Notes under the pieces: generated by a model | The model's input: only the letters and a program-made list of their open reading frames with translations | Told to the model about the DNA's origin: nothing | Database searches by the model: none | Assembly: GCA_024102915.1 (NCBI GenBank) | Contig: JAGFJG010000041.1 | Location: 1-64,000 of the forward strand | Origin: Caldilineales bacterium | GTDB lineage: Bacteria; Chloroflexota; Anaerolineae; J102 | Reading direction: 5' to 3' | Length of the DNA: 64,000 nucleotides | Part shown: positions 26,039 to 34,977 of the stretch, one piece after another | Numbering within the stretch: position 1 is the first letter of the stretch | Layout: every line of letters begins with the position of its first letter | Translations under genes and position numbers: made by a program

Positions 26039-27103
26039 GACTGCCATCGCCATCGGCTGCAACAGCCCATAGCGTTCCAGCGCCAGATTCAGAATCTCGT
26101 TGATCAGAGTCTGATACGATATCCCCTCCGCCCGCGAGACGATGCACATATCACTGGCGGCAGGGTTCAGCCCCGGCAGCGTATTGATCTCCAGCAGGTA
26201 GGGGCGGCCATAGCGACCGAGTTTGAAATCCACCCGGGCCACATCCAGCGCCCCCACGGCTTCGAAGGCCTTGATCGCCAGATGCTTGAGTTCGGTGGCG
26301 AATGCCGGTTCGATATCGGCGGGGCAAAGATACAGCGGCGCGCCTTCCTCGCCCGGCAGGAACGACTTCGCCAGGGCATTGTACAGGCCCTCGCTTTCGC
26401 CCACCGATGTATCGACTTCCAGCACGGGGAAAGTGTGGAAACCCAGGTCGTTGTAAAGCGGGCCGCGCGTTTGTCCATTCGTCAGCGTGTTGCCAATCAC
26501 GCCCACGGTGAACTCTCGGCCGGGCAGATAATCCTCCACCAGCGCAGGCTGATGATAGTTGTCCAACACCCATTGCACCTGCGCACGCAGATCGCGCAGG
26601 CTGTGCACAATGGAATTTTCGTTGATGCCCATGCCCGAACCTTCCCGCACCGGTTTCACAAAGAGGGGGAAGGTGAGTTCGGGGTCGAGGGGATCGCTGG
26701 CGCGGTGGAAGACCTGAAATGGCGCTGTCGGCAACCCGGAGTCTCGCCAGAGCTGCTTGGTCACGCCTTTGTCCAGGCTGATGGCATGGCAGAGCACCTT
26801 GCCGCCGGTATAGCGCACGCCGAGCATCTCTAACAAGGCTGGGACGTGCGACTCGCGTGAATCGCCGCGCAATCCCTCGGCAATATTGAAGCAGATGTCG
26901 GGGGTGCGCACGCGCACCGTGTCCAGCAACGTCTCATCCGCCTCCAGGATATAGGCGCTGTGTCCTGCATCCTTCAGGGCCTCGACCAGCGCCTGGACGG
27001 TCGGCAGCGAATCGTATTCCGCCAGGGCGTCGTCGGGCGCGTCGATTTCGGCGAGGATATTGTGTTTGATATTGGCGACGACCGCCACGCGTAACCCGCT
27101 CAT
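26036..27103 (-). CDS. ATP-grasp ligase related to D-alanine--D-alanine ligase
   Basis: A 355-aa ATP-grasp protein. The N-terminal domain (1-110) has VRTPDICFNIAEGLRGDSRESHVPALLEMLGV, as in Ddl enzymes. The ATP-grasp part has FPLFVKPVREGSGMGI, LVEDYLPGREFTVGVIG and the metal-binding LEINTLPGLNP. The long insert between (LYNDLGFHTFPVLEVDT...) is not typical of Ddl. Its start overlaps the stop of lysine 2,3-aminomutase by 4 bp, so the substrate is more likely L-beta-lysine or a related amino acid than D-Ala (inference). The stop codon is given by repeat R3. Confidence 0.85.
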   Translation of the reverse strand: MSGLRVAVVANIKHNILAEIDAPDDALAEYDSLPTVQALVEALKDAGHSAYILEADETLLDTVRVRTPDICFNIAEGLRGDSRESHVPALLEMLGVRYTGGKVLCHAISLDKGVTKQLWRDSGLPTAPFQVFHRASDPLDPELTFPLFVKPVREGSGMGINENSIVHSLRDLRAQVQWVLDNYHQPALVEDYLPGREFTVGVIGNTLTNGQTRGPLYNDLGFHTFPVLEVDTSVGESEGLYNALAKSFLPGEEGAPLYLCPADIEPAFATELKHLAIKAFEAVGALDVARVDFKLGRYGRPYLLEINTLPGLNPAASDMCIVSRAEGISYQTLINEILNLALERYGLLQPMAMAV

Positions 27104-28494
27104 TGATTTTTCTCCCGGCCATTGGCCATGACGTTGTGATTCGATGATGGCGACGGGTGGCTATTCCCATTCGCATGTGTCGGTGACAGGAAAATGTAGG
27201 GTGCAGTACTGCGCTGATGGGATGTGCGCCAGTTCTGCGGTTCGATGGTCATCTCCGGCCCGGACAGCAATCCCGAAACCCCTTCCTGTCCATCGTTTTG
27301 GCGGCTGCGGCAGGATGCGCAGGTGGCGGGGTCGTGCGTCTCATAGGCGTCGGGCTGCACGTAGGCGCTGATGAATCCTTCGAAGTTGCGCACGACCACC
27401 CGCTTCTCCGACTGGCTGAGCATGTAGTTGGGTAGGATCGGCACTTTACCGCCGCCGTGCGGGGCGTCGATCACGTACGTGGGAACGGCATAGCCACTGG
27501 TGTGGCCGCGCAGCGCCTCCATGATCTCGATGCCTTTGGAGACCGGCGTGCGAAAATGCCCGGCCCCATGCACCAGATCGCACTGATAGAGATAGTACGG
27601 GCGCACGCGATTGCGCACCAGCTTGTGCACCAGGTCCATCATGATGTTGGGGCAGTCGTTCACGCCCGCCATCAACACTGTCTGCGCTCCCAGGGGGATG
27701 CCGGCGTCGGCCAGCTTTGCCAGGGCGACTTCCACTTCCGGCGTGATTTCTTTGGGATGGTTGAAGTGGATGTTCATCCATAGGGGATGATGTTTGCGCA
27801 GCACCGCCACGAGATCGTCGGTGATGCGTTGCGGCAGGAAATTGGGCACGCGCGTGCCGATGCGGATGATCTCGATGTGGGGGATAGCGCGCAACCTGCT
27901 CAGCAAGTCGTCCAGGATTCTGGGCGGGATCATGAGGGCATCGCCGCCGGAGAGCAGCACATCGCGCACCTGGGGCGTCTTCGCCAGGTATTCGATCTGG
28001 CGGTCGTGGTCAGCACGGCTGAATTGGGCCTCGGGGTTGCCGACGATGCGGCTGCGCGTGCAGAACCGGCAATAGCTGGCGCACTGGGTTGTCACCAGCA
28101 TCAGCACACGATCGGGATAGCGATGCACCAGGCCGGGGACGGGAGAGTGTTCGTCCTCCGACAGGGAATCAATCATCTCGGCTGCGAATGGGGTCAACTC
28201 GGCCGAGGTGGGCATGATCTGCCGCCGGATCGGGCAATTCGGATCGTCAGGGTCCATGAGCGCCGCCCAGTATGGCGTCACATCGACACGAAAAAGCCCA
28301 GGAGCCGAGAGACCTGCGATTTCATCGTCGGTCAGACGGATCACCTGGGCGAAATCTTCAACAGTGTTGAGACGATTGGCCAGTTGCCAGCGCCAGTCAT
28401 TCCATTGTTCAGCGCTGACATGCGACCAGGGAGATGGGAGCCCGGTACGACCGGGAGGTTCTTCGATTTCGGTAGTTAGTTCCTGTGTTTCCAT
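27100..28494 (-). CDS. kamA: L-lysine 2,3-aminomutase (radical SAM, KamA family)
   Basis: A 464-aa enzyme that converts L-lysine to L-beta-lysine with SAM, a [4Fe-4S] cluster and PLP. The cluster motif is Cys138-x3-Cys142-x2-Cys145, and PLP binds Lys350 in DAPHGGGKVP. Asp306 (QCDLVHGAGHF) and Asp343 match Asp293 and Asp330 of the Clostridium enzyme, which bind the side-chain amine of lysine; all these positions shift by the same 13 residues. Glutamate 2,3-aminomutases differ at these two sites, so lysine is the likely substrate. CASC near residue 400 is the remnant of the C-terminal zinc site. The tail after about 415 is low-complexity. No AblB acetyltransferase is next to it; the partner is an ATP-grasp ligase. 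Confidence 0.93.
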   Translation of the reverse strand: METQELTTEIEEPPGRTGLPSPWSHVSAEQWNDWRWQLANRLNTVEDFAQVIRLTDDEIAGLSAPGLFRVDVTPYWAALMDPDDPNCPIRRQIMPTSAELTPFAAEMIDSLSEDEHSPVPGLVHRYPDRVLMLVTTQCASYCRFCTRSRIVGNPEAQFSRADHDRQIEYLAKTPQVRDVLLSGGDALMIPPRILDDLLSRLRAIPHIEIIRIGTRVPNFLPQRITDDLVAVLRKHHPLWMNIHFNHPKEITPEVEVALAKLADAGIPLGAQTVLMAGVNDCPNIMMDLVHKLVRNRVRPYYLYQCDLVHGAGHFRTPVSKGIEIMEALRGHTSGYAVPTYVIDAPHGGGKVPILPNYMLSQSEKRVVVRNFEGFISAYVQPDAYETHDPATCASCRSRQNDGQEGVSGLLSGPEMTIEPQNWRTSHQRSTAPYIFLSPTHANGNSHPSPSSNHNVMANGREKNQ

Positions 28495-28537
28495 TGATCT
28501 GTGTGGGATGGTTGGGTTGGATAGGGTAGCGATTCAA

Positions 28538-28576
28538 GAAAAAAACCCACCTTCCGCTAACCGGGAAGACAGGTTT
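28538..28576 (-). terminator. Terminator of the pyrF-pyrE gene, minus strand
   Basis: On the minus strand, AACC-tgt-CTTCC pairs with GGAAG-gt-GGGTT, followed by seven U residues (28544-28538). It lies between the PyrF-PyrE gene and kamA. The rest of the 337-bp space is the repeat at 28724-28831 and unmarked sequence. Confidence 0.55.
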
Positions 28577-28723
28577 TACGTGGCTGGTGATGCAGACGAA
28601 ATGTTGCCAGCATCTCTGCTATTTTGTTGCAATGATCATAATCGATCTGGGCTATAAATCAAGTTTGCCAGGCTACACTCAGCGGATCGTGGGCGATACC
28701 TGGTAACTGCTCAGACCAAAGAA

Positions 28724-28831
28724 TTGGAACGCGGATTAACGCTGATGGAACGCGGATCAACGCGTCAGATCAAAGGTTTGATCGAAAAATCAGCGTCGAT
28801 CGGCGTTTTATCCGCGGCATCTGCGTTCCAA
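28724..28831. repeat. GCGGAT-type inverted repeat next to the PyrF-PyrE stop
   Basis: The outer ends TTGGAACGC (28724-28732) and GCGTTCCAA (28823-28831) are perfect complements. Inside are the words GCGGATTAACGCTGATGGAA and GCGGATCAACGC. The right end touches the stop codon of the PyrF-PyrE gene (28832). Confidence 0.55.
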
Positions 28832-30223
28832 TCATCCGGCGATGTAATCCCGCACGATGGCATATTCTTCGCCGCTGATGCGACCGGCGCTGTGCAGGAT
28901 ATCGAGCAATCGCGAGAAGGTGAAGGCGGCATGCAAACGCACGCCGATCTCAGCCAGATTTTGCGGGCCTCCCTGTTCCCGATCGAGCAGCACGACGGCG
29001 TCCTCGATGATCAAACCCGCTTCTCGAAATGCGCGGATGTTGCCGATAAGACTGCCTGCGCTCGTCGCCAGATCTTCGATCACGACGACCTGTTCGCCCG
29101 GCTGGTAATCTCCCTCGATCTGTCGGGCTAGCCCGTGCGCTTTGCTCTCCTTGCGGGTGTAGATCATGGGCAGGCCCGTTTCCAGGCTGACGGCTGTGGC
29201 GATGGGCAGGGCGGCGTAGGGTACGCCGGCAATGCGTTCGGCGACGATGCCCGCCAGAAAGCCAGCATAGACCTGCGCAGCCTGGCCCAGAACGGATGGA
29301 TCGTCGATCAATCGGCGCAGGTCGACATAAACCGGCGATTGAATGCCCGAAGCGAGCGTGAATTGGCCGAAGCGTATGCAGCCGAGTTCGTGCAGACGCA
29401 AAGCCAGAGCTCGTGTACGGGCTGGCAGGCCAGGCTGGGCGCGGGCGGCGGGGTCGAGCCGCATGATTTCGCTCAGGGCTTTTGCCGCCGCGTGCGGGTC
29501 ATCGGCCCCGGCGATCCCGCGCGAGACATTGATCAGCACGCCGCCGTCCTCCGCATTCGCCCCGTGCGCCAACACGGCGGCAGCATCCCCGCCCTGTGCG
29601 CCCACGCCGGGGGCCAATATCCAGGCGTCGGGGGCCAGCGCCCGCACGTCGGACAATGCCTCCGGATAAGTAGCGCCGACGACCAACCCCGCATTGCCAT
29701 CCCCCCATGTCGGGGCGCGGGCGGCGATGCGCTGGTAGAGCGGCAATCCCCATTGGCTGGCGTGCTGGACTTCGCCAGCGCCGGGGTTGGAGGTGTGGCA
29801 CAGCACGAACACATAGCGGTCGCGATAGGCTGTGAATGGGCGCACGCCATCGCCGCCCAGGTAGGGATTGACCGTGACGGCATCCACATCCCAATGCTCG
29901 AAACAGGCGCGGGCGTAGGCTTTGGCGGTCGAACCGATGTCGCCTCGCTTGGCATCGAGAATGATCGGCACATCCGCCGGAATCGCTGCCAGGGTCTGCG
30001 TCAGGAGGTCGAAGCCGTCGCGGCCAAGCGCTTCATAAAAAGCGATGTTTGGCTTGTAACAGGCGGCCAGGTCCGTCGTGGCGGCGATGATATCGAGGTT
30101 CCAGGCCAGCAGGCCGGGATAACGGTCGGGCTTGTTTGTCAGGTCAGGGTCCAGCCCAACGCACAGAGGCGCTCGCCCTTCGCTCAGGCGGGCGCTGAGT
30201 TTGTCGAGAAATCGGTTGTTCAT
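28832..30223 (-). CDS. pyrFE: Bifunctional orotidine-5'-phosphate decarboxylase / orotate phosphoribosyltransferase
   Basis: A 463-aa fusion that makes the last two steps of UMP synthesis in one chain. Residues 1-265 are a type 2 OMP decarboxylase: CVGLDPD, the DAKRGD motif (90-95), TVNPYLGGDGVRPF and ILAPGVGAQGGD. Residues 275-463 are orotate phosphoribosyltransferase, with TLASGIQSPVYVDLR and the PRPP loop VIEDLATSAGS (381-391). The order (decarboxylase first) is the reverse of animal UMP synthase; such reversed fusions are known from some bacteria and kinetoplastids. It lies near pfk, pyrB and pyrC on the same strand. A terminator separates it from pfk. Confidence 0.93.
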   Translation of the reverse strand: MNNRFLDKLSARLSEGRAPLCVGLDPDLTNKPDRYPGLLAWNLDIIAATTDLAACYKPNIAFYEALGRDGFDLLTQTLAAIPADVPIILDAKRGDIGSTAKAYARACFEHWDVDAVTVNPYLGGDGVRPFTAYRDRYVFVLCHTSNPGAGEVQHASQWGLPLYQRIAARAPTWGDGNAGLVVGATYPEALSDVRALAPDAWILAPGVGAQGGDAAAVLAHGANAEDGGVLINVSRGIAGADDPHAAAKALSEIMRLDPAARAQPGLPARTRALALRLHELGCIRFGQFTLASGIQSPVYVDLRRLIDDPSVLGQAAQVYAGFLAGIVAERIAGVPYAALPIATAVSLETGLPMIYTRKESKAHGLARQIEGDYQPGEQVVVIEDLATSAGSLIGNIRAFREAGLIIEDAVVLLDREQGGPQNLAEIGVRLHAAFTFSRLLDILHSAGRISGEEYAIVRDYIAG

Positions 30224-30239
30224 GGCAGTCGGCGCTCAG

Positions 30240-30270
30240 AAAAAGGGACGCACGGTTGTCTGTGCGCCCC
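30240..30270 (-). terminator. Intrinsic terminator between pfk and pyrFE, minus strand
   Basis: On the minus strand a 9-bp stem (30270-30262 with 30253-30245, one G-U pair) with an 8-base loop is followed by UUUUU (30244-30240). It lies 17 bp before the pyrFE start, so it ends the phosphofructokinase transcript or controls read-through into pyrFE. Confidence 0.65.
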
Positions 30271-30280
30271 AGAGTCGTTT

Positions 30281-30358
30281 CAGGTGAAAGGTTACAGGTT
30301 GAAGCAGGCATCACCGGGGGCGATACCTCTTTCAACCTGCAACCAACAACCTTCAACC
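30281..30358. repeat. GGTTGAA-type word repeat, inverted
   Basis: AAAGGTTACAGGTTGAAGCAGG on the left and, inverted, CTTTCAACCTGC and AACCTTCAACC on the right. A related string (AAGGTTAAAGGTTGAAAG) lies between pyrB and pyrC at 32790-32818. Confidence 0.45.
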
Positions 30359-30359
30359 A

Positions 30360-31529
30360 CTAATACAGGAACATCGGTTTGCCCTGGACATGGGCGACTT
30401 TAGGCCGGTACTGATCGACATCGTAGAACTCGTCCACGTCCACACGCTTGAGGCCGCGAGTGGTGAAGTCGGCGGCCACGTGCGTGTAGCGGCCTTCGCG
30501 CAGCGCCACCATGCGGCCCGTAATGCCGCGGGTGACCAGATCCACAGCCATCGAGCCGTAGTTGGCCGCAACGATGCGATCCAGGGCGTCGGGCGCACCC
30601 GAACGCATGAGATAGGCAAGCTGTTGGTAGATGATGTTCTGGCCGGTGATTTTCTTGATGGCTTCGGCGGTGGCATTACCGACGCCGCCCAACTTCTTGT
30701 GGCCGTAGGCATCCTCTTCGCCAGATTCGTGGATGTCGCCATCGACCATCATCGCCCCTTCCGAGATGGTCATTATGCTGTAGCCGCTGGGATTGTTGGC
30801 CTTGTCCTTCAGCAGCAGTTTTGAGAGCTTCGCCACATCGAAAGGCACTTCCGAGATGATAGCCCGGTCGACCTGGGCGCAATAAGCGCTGATCAACGAA
30901 GTCTCACCCGAATTGCGCCCGAAAAGCTCGACCACACCGATGCGTTCGTGCGAGCCGACGGCGGTGCGCAGGTTGGTGATCAGTTCCACCGATCGGGTGA
31001 CGGCGGTGCTGAATCCCAGGCAGTAATCGGTGCCGAACACGTCATTATCCATCGTTTTGGGAATGGAGACGACCGGGAAGCCCTCGCTGTGGATGCGGGC
31101 GCCATAGCTCAGCGTGTCATCGCCGCCGATGGGCACAAGCACATCAACGCCGAGTTCGGAGAGGGTTTGCAGCACCTTGGGCGTGGCGTCGACATTGCCT
31201 CTATCATTGCGGGGGAACTCGTCCTCATTGAGGAATGCGGGCAACGTGCCCGGTTTGGAGTTGCTCGGCTTGGTGCGTGACGTATGCAAGAACGTGCCGC
31301 CGTGGCGGTCGATCGTGCGCACGATCTGCTTGTCCAGTTCGATCACCCATTTTCCCCAGCTTTCGGGGTCATCGTGCCGGTAATTAAGAGGCCCCGCCCA
31401 GCCGCGGCGGAAGCCCAACACGCGCCAGCCTTCATCGATTGCCCGATTGACAACCTGCTTCATGCAGGGATTGAGACCGGGGACATCACCGCCGCCGGTG
31501 AGAACTGCGAGCGTCTTCTTTTTAGCCAT
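30360..31529 (-). CDS. 6-phosphofructokinase, probably pyrophosphate-dependent
   Basis: A 389-aa group A phosphofructokinase that phosphorylates fructose 6-phosphate in glycolysis. The nucleotide loop is [11 protein letters not shown] (10-20). The phosphoryl-donor site reads GGDD (135-138) and the catalytic turn PKTMDND (157-163). In ATP enzymes these are GGDG and PGTIDND. Asp138 and Lys158 instead are the pair known from PPi-dependent enzymes, where they block ATP and hold pyrophosphate. If true, the reaction is reversible. The gene is alone between repeat R4 upstream and a terminator downstream. Confidence 0.9.
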   Translation of the reverse strand: MAKKKTLAVLTGGGDVPGLNPCMKQVVNRAIDEGWRVLGFRRGWAGPLNYRHDDPESWGKWVIELDKQIVRTIDRHGGTFLHTSRTKPSNSKPGTLPAFLNEDEFPRNDRGNVDATPKVLQTLSELGVDVLVPIGGDDTLSYGARIHSEGFPVVSIPKTMDNDVFGTDYCLGFSTAVTRSVELITNLRTAVGSHERIGVVELFGRNSGETSLISAYCAQVDRAIISEVPFDVAKLSKLLLKDKANNPSGYSIMTISEGAMMVDGDIHESGEEDAYGHKKLGGVGNATAEAIKKITGQNIIYQQLAYLMRSGAPDALDRIVAANYGSMAVDLVTRGITGRMVALREGRYTHVAADFTTRGLKRVDVDEFYDVDQYRPKVAHVQGKPMFLY

Positions 31530-31629
31530 AACGTTTTGTCCTTGTTTGAAGAAGTGAATAGAGCTTGATTATTTAGTAGATTTATACACGATTTTGCCGT
31601 GAAAGTTAAGCAGTTTGAGTTGATCGGTC

Positions 31630-31785
31630 TAAACTAACATCACAATGACAACGATACTTTTGTCTGCCAGTTGACGATAGACCATTGACGATGGACGATG
31701 GCAAAATGCACTGGCAAAACGCGCTCGATCGTCCGCCGTCTATCGTCGAGAACAAAACTATTGGTTTCATCGTGACTTCAGTTTA
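31630..31785 (+). repeat. Palindromic MITE-like element, copy R4
   Basis: The best-kept copy, 156 bp. The left end (TAAACTAACATCACAATGAC, from 31630) and right end (GTGACTTCAGTTTA, to 31785) are inverted repeats over about 32 bases with some mismatches. Inside, GACGATAGAC and GTCTATCGTC are perfect complements. The last three bases, TTA (31783-31785), are the stop codon TAA of pyrB on the minus strand. Confidence 0.75.
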
Positions 31786-32775
31786 AGCCTTACCTAAGAC
31801 CGCCGCCAAGAGCGCCATGCGGATGAACATGCCGTTTTCCATCTGGCGGAAATAAGCTTCGCGCGGGTCTCGATCCACGCCATACGAGATTTCGCCCACA
31901 CGGGGCAGGGGGTGCATGACCACCATCTTTTCCTTGGCCGCCGTCATCAGTTCGGGATCAACGACGTAATGGTTTTTGACGCTTTCGTACACGGCCAGGT
32001 CGTTGAACCGCTCTTTTTGCACGCGGGTCACGTACAGCACGTCGGCTTCGCCGATGACTTCGTGCACATCTTCGACCTCGATGGCGCGGTGGCCGCGCGC
32101 ACGCACTTCGGCTACCATGTCGGCGGGGAGACGCAGGATGTCGGGGGACACGAAATAGAAGTCGGTGCTGTACAGGCTGAGCAGCCGCGTCAGGCTGTGC
32201 ACCGTACGGCCATATTTCAGGTCGCCCACCATCGCCACCTTCAACCCGTCCAATTTGCCAAGCTCTCGGGTGATCGTATAGAGGTCGAGAAGGGCCTGGG
32301 TGGGGTGTTCGCCCACGCCGTCGCCAGCATTGATGATCGGTTTGCGCGCGTAGTCGGCGGCGATCTGCGCCGCGCCCATTTCGGGGTGACGCAGGACGAT
32401 GATGTCGGTGTAGCATTCCAGGGTGCGGATGGTGTCGGGCAGCGATTCGCCTTTCGAGACCGAGGAATAATGCACTTCGTTGATGGGGATCACCCGTCCG
32501 CCCAGCCGCACCATGGCCGCCATGAACGAGGATGCCGTGCGCGTGCTCGGTTCATAGAAGAGGTTGGCCAGGACCTTGCCGCTGAGGAGATCGGCGGAGC
32601 CAAAGCGCCGCACCAGCGTTTCCATTTCGCCGGCGACGCCAAAGATGTACGACAATTTCTCGCGGCTGAACTGGCGCACGGAGAGGATATCCTGGCCGTA
32701 AAAGCCATTGTCGGCGTGGTCAGAAGGCTGGTTGGAACGATAATGATTGTGGGCGGGTGCGCCAATGGCGGCCAT
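31783..32775 (-). CDS. pyrB: Aspartate carbamoyltransferase catalytic chain
   Basis: A 330-aa enzyme that joins carbamoyl phosphate and aspartate in pyrimidine synthesis. The phosphate-binding motif is [12 protein letters not shown] (STRT at about 77-80), HPxLNxGDG-type [18 protein letters not shown] is seen, and HPLPRVGEI is near the C-terminus. The N-terminus carries about 25 extra residues before the usual start. I chose the ATG at 32775, since AGGAG stands five bases before it; the frame to 32793 has no such site. It is 41 bp downstream of pyrC in one operon. No pyrI regulatory chain is here. The stop codon is given by repeat R4. Confidence 0.93.
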   Translation of the reverse strand: MAAIGAPAHNHYRSNQPSDHADNGFYGQDILSVRQFSREKLSYIFGVAGEMETLVRRFGSADLLSGKVLANLFYEPSTRTASSFMAAMVRLGGRVIPINEVHYSSVSKGESLPDTIRTLECYTDIIVLRHPEMGAAQIAADYARKPIINAGDGVGEHPTQALLDLYTITRELGKLDGLKVAMVGDLKYGRTVHSLTRLLSLYSTDFYFVSPDILRLPADMVAEVRARGHRAIEVEDVHEVIGEADVLYVTRVQKERFNDLAVYESVKNHYVVDPELMTAAKEKMVVMHPLPRVGEISYGVDRDPREAYFRQMENGMFIRMALLAAVLGKA

Positions 32776-32816
32776 AGTTGCTCCTGGGAACAAGGTTAAA
32801 GGTTGAAAGTAAAAGG

Positions 32817-33890
32817 TTAAACAGTGGCAAGTTCGCCGATGACCTGGCCGGAACCAGGCGCTGCCAACACACGACCCTCGTCATAAACCTCGCGACCGCG
32901 CAGGACGACCCGCTGTACTCGACCGTGTGCGGGCATCCCGGCGAAGGGCGACCACCCGGCCCTGGTCTGCCAGCCCGAAGCGGGGAAATCGTAGCGGGCT
33001 TCGGCATCGACCTCGATGAAGGTGTCGGGTTGCGGCGGCAGATTGTAGATGCGGCGAGGATTGTCGTGCATTTTGGCGATCAGATCATCCATTGTCAGAC
33101 GACCTTCATGTACGGCCAGCAACATCAGCGGCAGGGCGGTTTCCAGTCCGGGAACGCCGGGCGGCGGATTGTCGCTCTCTTTCTCCGGGCGGGTGTGGGG
33201 GGCGTGATCGGTGGCGATGCAATCGACGATATCCAGATTGTCCCACAGCGCCTGCCGGTCGCTCTCCGTAGCGAGGGCGGGGCGCATATCGCCGTAGGGG
33301 CCGAGGCGCTGCAGGTCAGCCTGGGTGAGGTAAAGATGGTGGGGCGTGGCCTCACAGGTCACATGCTGGCCTCTGGTTTTGGCCTGGCGAATCAGTTCGA
33401 TCTCGCTCTTGAGGCTGACGTGCACGACGTGCAGACGCTGATTGTAGACCTCTGCCAGAGTCAGACAGGCGGCCAGCATCACATCCTCGGCGTGCACGGC
33501 GATTGGGCCGGGGCCTTGCCATGCCGCGAAATAAGCGGCCAGCGTAGCCAGATCGTCGATGCGCAGGCTGCCAAAGGTCTCGGAGACATAGATTTTGAGA
33601 CCGCAAGCGCCAGCCCCGGCAGCAGCGACGAGCGAGGGGTCTGTGTCGTTGGTCGCACCCACAAAAAACCCGACATCGCAAACAGCCTGAGCTGCGGCAA
33701 GTCGGGTTTTGGCGGCAAGGCGTTCGGCTGTGGAAGTGGGGGGGATGGTGTTGGGCATGTCCAACACGGTCGTGAATCCCCCGGCCAGGGCGGCGCATGT
33801 GCCGGTGAATAAGTCTTCCTTGTGCGTGAGGCCGGGCTCGCGCAGGTGGACATGAGGGTCGATCAGACCGGGCAATCGCAAAAGCGGCAT
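32817..33890 (-). CDS. pyrC: Dihydroorotase
   Basis: A 357-aa amidohydrolase that cyclises carbamoyl aspartate to dihydroorotate. It starts [20 protein letters not shown] with the metal pair His13-x-His15, followed by further metal-site segments [11 protein letters not shown] and CEATPHHL and the catalytic ATDHAPHT. The chain lacks the usual N-terminal beta-sandwich strands, since it begins directly at the metal motif; the C-terminal part ([14 protein letters not shown]...) is present. I chose the ATG at 33890 with GGAG six bases before. The frame to 33980 would run through the promoter and leader hairpin. It is the first gene of pyrCB. Confidence 0.9.
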   Translation of the reverse strand: MPLLRLPGLIDPHVHLREPGLTHKEDLFTGTCAALAGGFTTVLDMPNTIPPTSTAERLAAKTRLAAAQAVCDVGFFVGATNDTDPSLVAAAGAGACGLKIYVSETFGSLRIDDLATLAAYFAAWQGPGPIAVHAEDVMLAACLTLAEVYNQRLHVVHVSLKSEIELIRQAKTRGQHVTCEATPHHLYLTQADLQRLGPYGDMRPALATESDRQALWDNLDIVDCIATDHAPHTRPEKESDNPPPGVPGLETALPLMLLAVHEGRLTMDDLIAKMHDNPRRIYNLPPQPDTFIEVDAEARYDFPASGWQTRAGWSPFAGMPAHGRVQRVVLRGREVYDEGRVLAAPGSGQVIGELATV

Positions 33891-33901
33891 AAAATCTCCA
33901 C

Positions 33902-33941
33902 AAAAAACCCGCAGGGAGGCGTCGTCGTCGGCTCCCGCGGG
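33902..33941 (-). promoter_or_regulatory. Terminator-like hairpin in the pyrC 5' leader (candidate attenuator)
   Basis: On the minus strand CCCGC-GGGAG (33941-33932) pairs with CTCCC-t-GCGGG (33918-33908), with one bulged base, and six U residues follow (33907-33902). The pyrC ribosome-binding site GGAG comes right after. No minus-strand gene lies between this hairpin and the diverging Dam gene, so it does not end an upstream gene. Confidence 0.55.
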
Positions 33942-33951
33942 ATTTAGTCTG

Positions 33952-33980
33952 AGTTTAGCACGACCCATCGTTGCGAGCAA
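33952..33980 (-). promoter_or_regulatory. Promoter of pyrCB
   Basis: On the minus strand TTGCTC (33980-33975), a 17-bp spacer, and TAAACT (33957-33952). Transcription should start near 33945, only a few bases before the leader hairpin. Confidence 0.5.
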
Positions 33981-34018
33981 CTTTAGCCGGAATGCTGGCA
34001 GGGCCGTTACAATGTTTC

Positions 34019-34057
34019 AAGTGCCAAGTGCCAAGTGCCAAGTGCCAAGTGCCAAGT
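34019..34057. repeat. Tandem repeat, five copies of GTGCCAA
   Basis: Five exact 7-bp units from 34021 to 34055, followed by a degenerate stretch of CTGACTACTGATTACC-type words up to about 34125. Confidence 0.85.
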
Positions 34058-34137
34058 TGCGTTACTGCCGTCGTCTGACTACTGATTACCGATTACTGAC
34101 CTCTGACTTCTGACCTCCGTCCGCTCCCCCCTCCTCA

Positions 34138-34971
34138 ATGCCCTCCGCCAGACCCTTCCTCAAATGGGCCGGAAGCAAGAAACAGCTTCTCAGCCAGTTA
34201 GAGCCATTGTTTCCGTCTGAGTTCGGGCGTTATTCCGAGCCGTTCGTGGGCAGCGGGGCCGTATTCTTTCACCTGTGGAACCACGGGCGGCTGGGCGATG
34301 AGGTTTTTCTGCTGGACGGCAATGACGAATTGATTAACGTCTATCAGGTCGTCCGGGATCAAGTCGAGGCGCTGATAGCGCGCTTGGCCGTGCACCAGAC
34401 TCGACATAATCAGGAATACTTCTATCACATCCGGGGGCTGGACAGGGAAGAGGGCGTGGCGCTGGCCCCGGTCGAACGCGCCGCCCGCACCATCTACCTG
34501 AACAAGACCTGTTATAACGGCCTGTTTCGCGTCAATTCCAGGGGGCAGTTCAACGCGCCGATGGGCAGATATCGCAACCCGGCTATCTTGCAAGAGGATG
34601 TATTGCGCGGGGCCAGCGTGGCGCTGCATGGCGCCCATCTGCGGGCGCAGGACTTCCGGGCTGTGACTGAGTTGGCGCGTCCCGGCGATTTCTTCTATTT
34701 CGATCCGCCCTATGTGCCGCTCAGCGAGACGGCCCATTTCACCAGCTACACGGCGGCCAGTTTCGGACCGAAGGAACAGCAAGCGTTGGCTGGCGTTTTC
34801 GCAGCGCTGGCGGAGAAGGGCTGCTATTGCATGCTGAGCAATTCGTACACGCCGATCATCCTCGACCTCTATCAGGATTTCCGCATCGAGGTGGTCACGG
34901 CCAGCCGCGCAATCAATTCGGATGCCGGGGGTCGGGGAAGAGTGAGGGAAGTGGTGGTGTTGAGCTATTGA
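34138..34971 (+). CDS. Dam-like adenine-N6 DNA methyltransferase (D12 class)
   Basis: A 277-aa enzyme with the class alpha layout: FLKWAGSKKQLL (7-18) and FVGSGAVFF (36-44) form the SAM-binding motif I, followed by the target-recognition part and the catalytic DPPY at 189-192 (GDFFYFDPPYVPL). This is the Dam/D12 family, which usually methylates the A of GATC. No restriction endonuclease is next to it, so it looks like an orphan methylase for strand marking or gene control. The ATG at 34138 is not preceded by a clear Shine-Dalgarno site, and repeat-type sequence stands upstream. It ends convergently 6 bp from the LuxR-type regulator. Confidence 0.9.
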   Translation: MPSARPFLKWAGSKKQLLSQLEPLFPSEFGRYSEPFVGSGAVFFHLWNHGRLGDEVFLLDGNDELINVYQVVRDQVEALIARLAVHQTRHNQEYFYHIRGLDREEGVALAPVERAARTIYLNKTCYNGLFRVNSRGQFNAPMGRYRNPAILQEDVLRGASVALHGAHLRAQDFRAVTELARPGDFFYFDPPYVPLSETAHFTSYTAASFGPKEQQALAGVFAALAEKGCYCMLSNSYTPIILDLYQDFRIEVVTASRAINSDAGGRGRVREVVVLSY

Positions 34972-34977
34972 GGGGGT

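Noticed and set aside
28495..28723. Lysine riboswitch before kamA
   Set aside because: The conserved L-box words are missing, and the hairpin with U7 is placed as the terminator of pyrFE.
34021..34055. CRISPR array
   Set aside because: Units are only 7 bp and directly tandem, without spacers, and no cas gene is near. No other CRISPR-like pattern is in the window.
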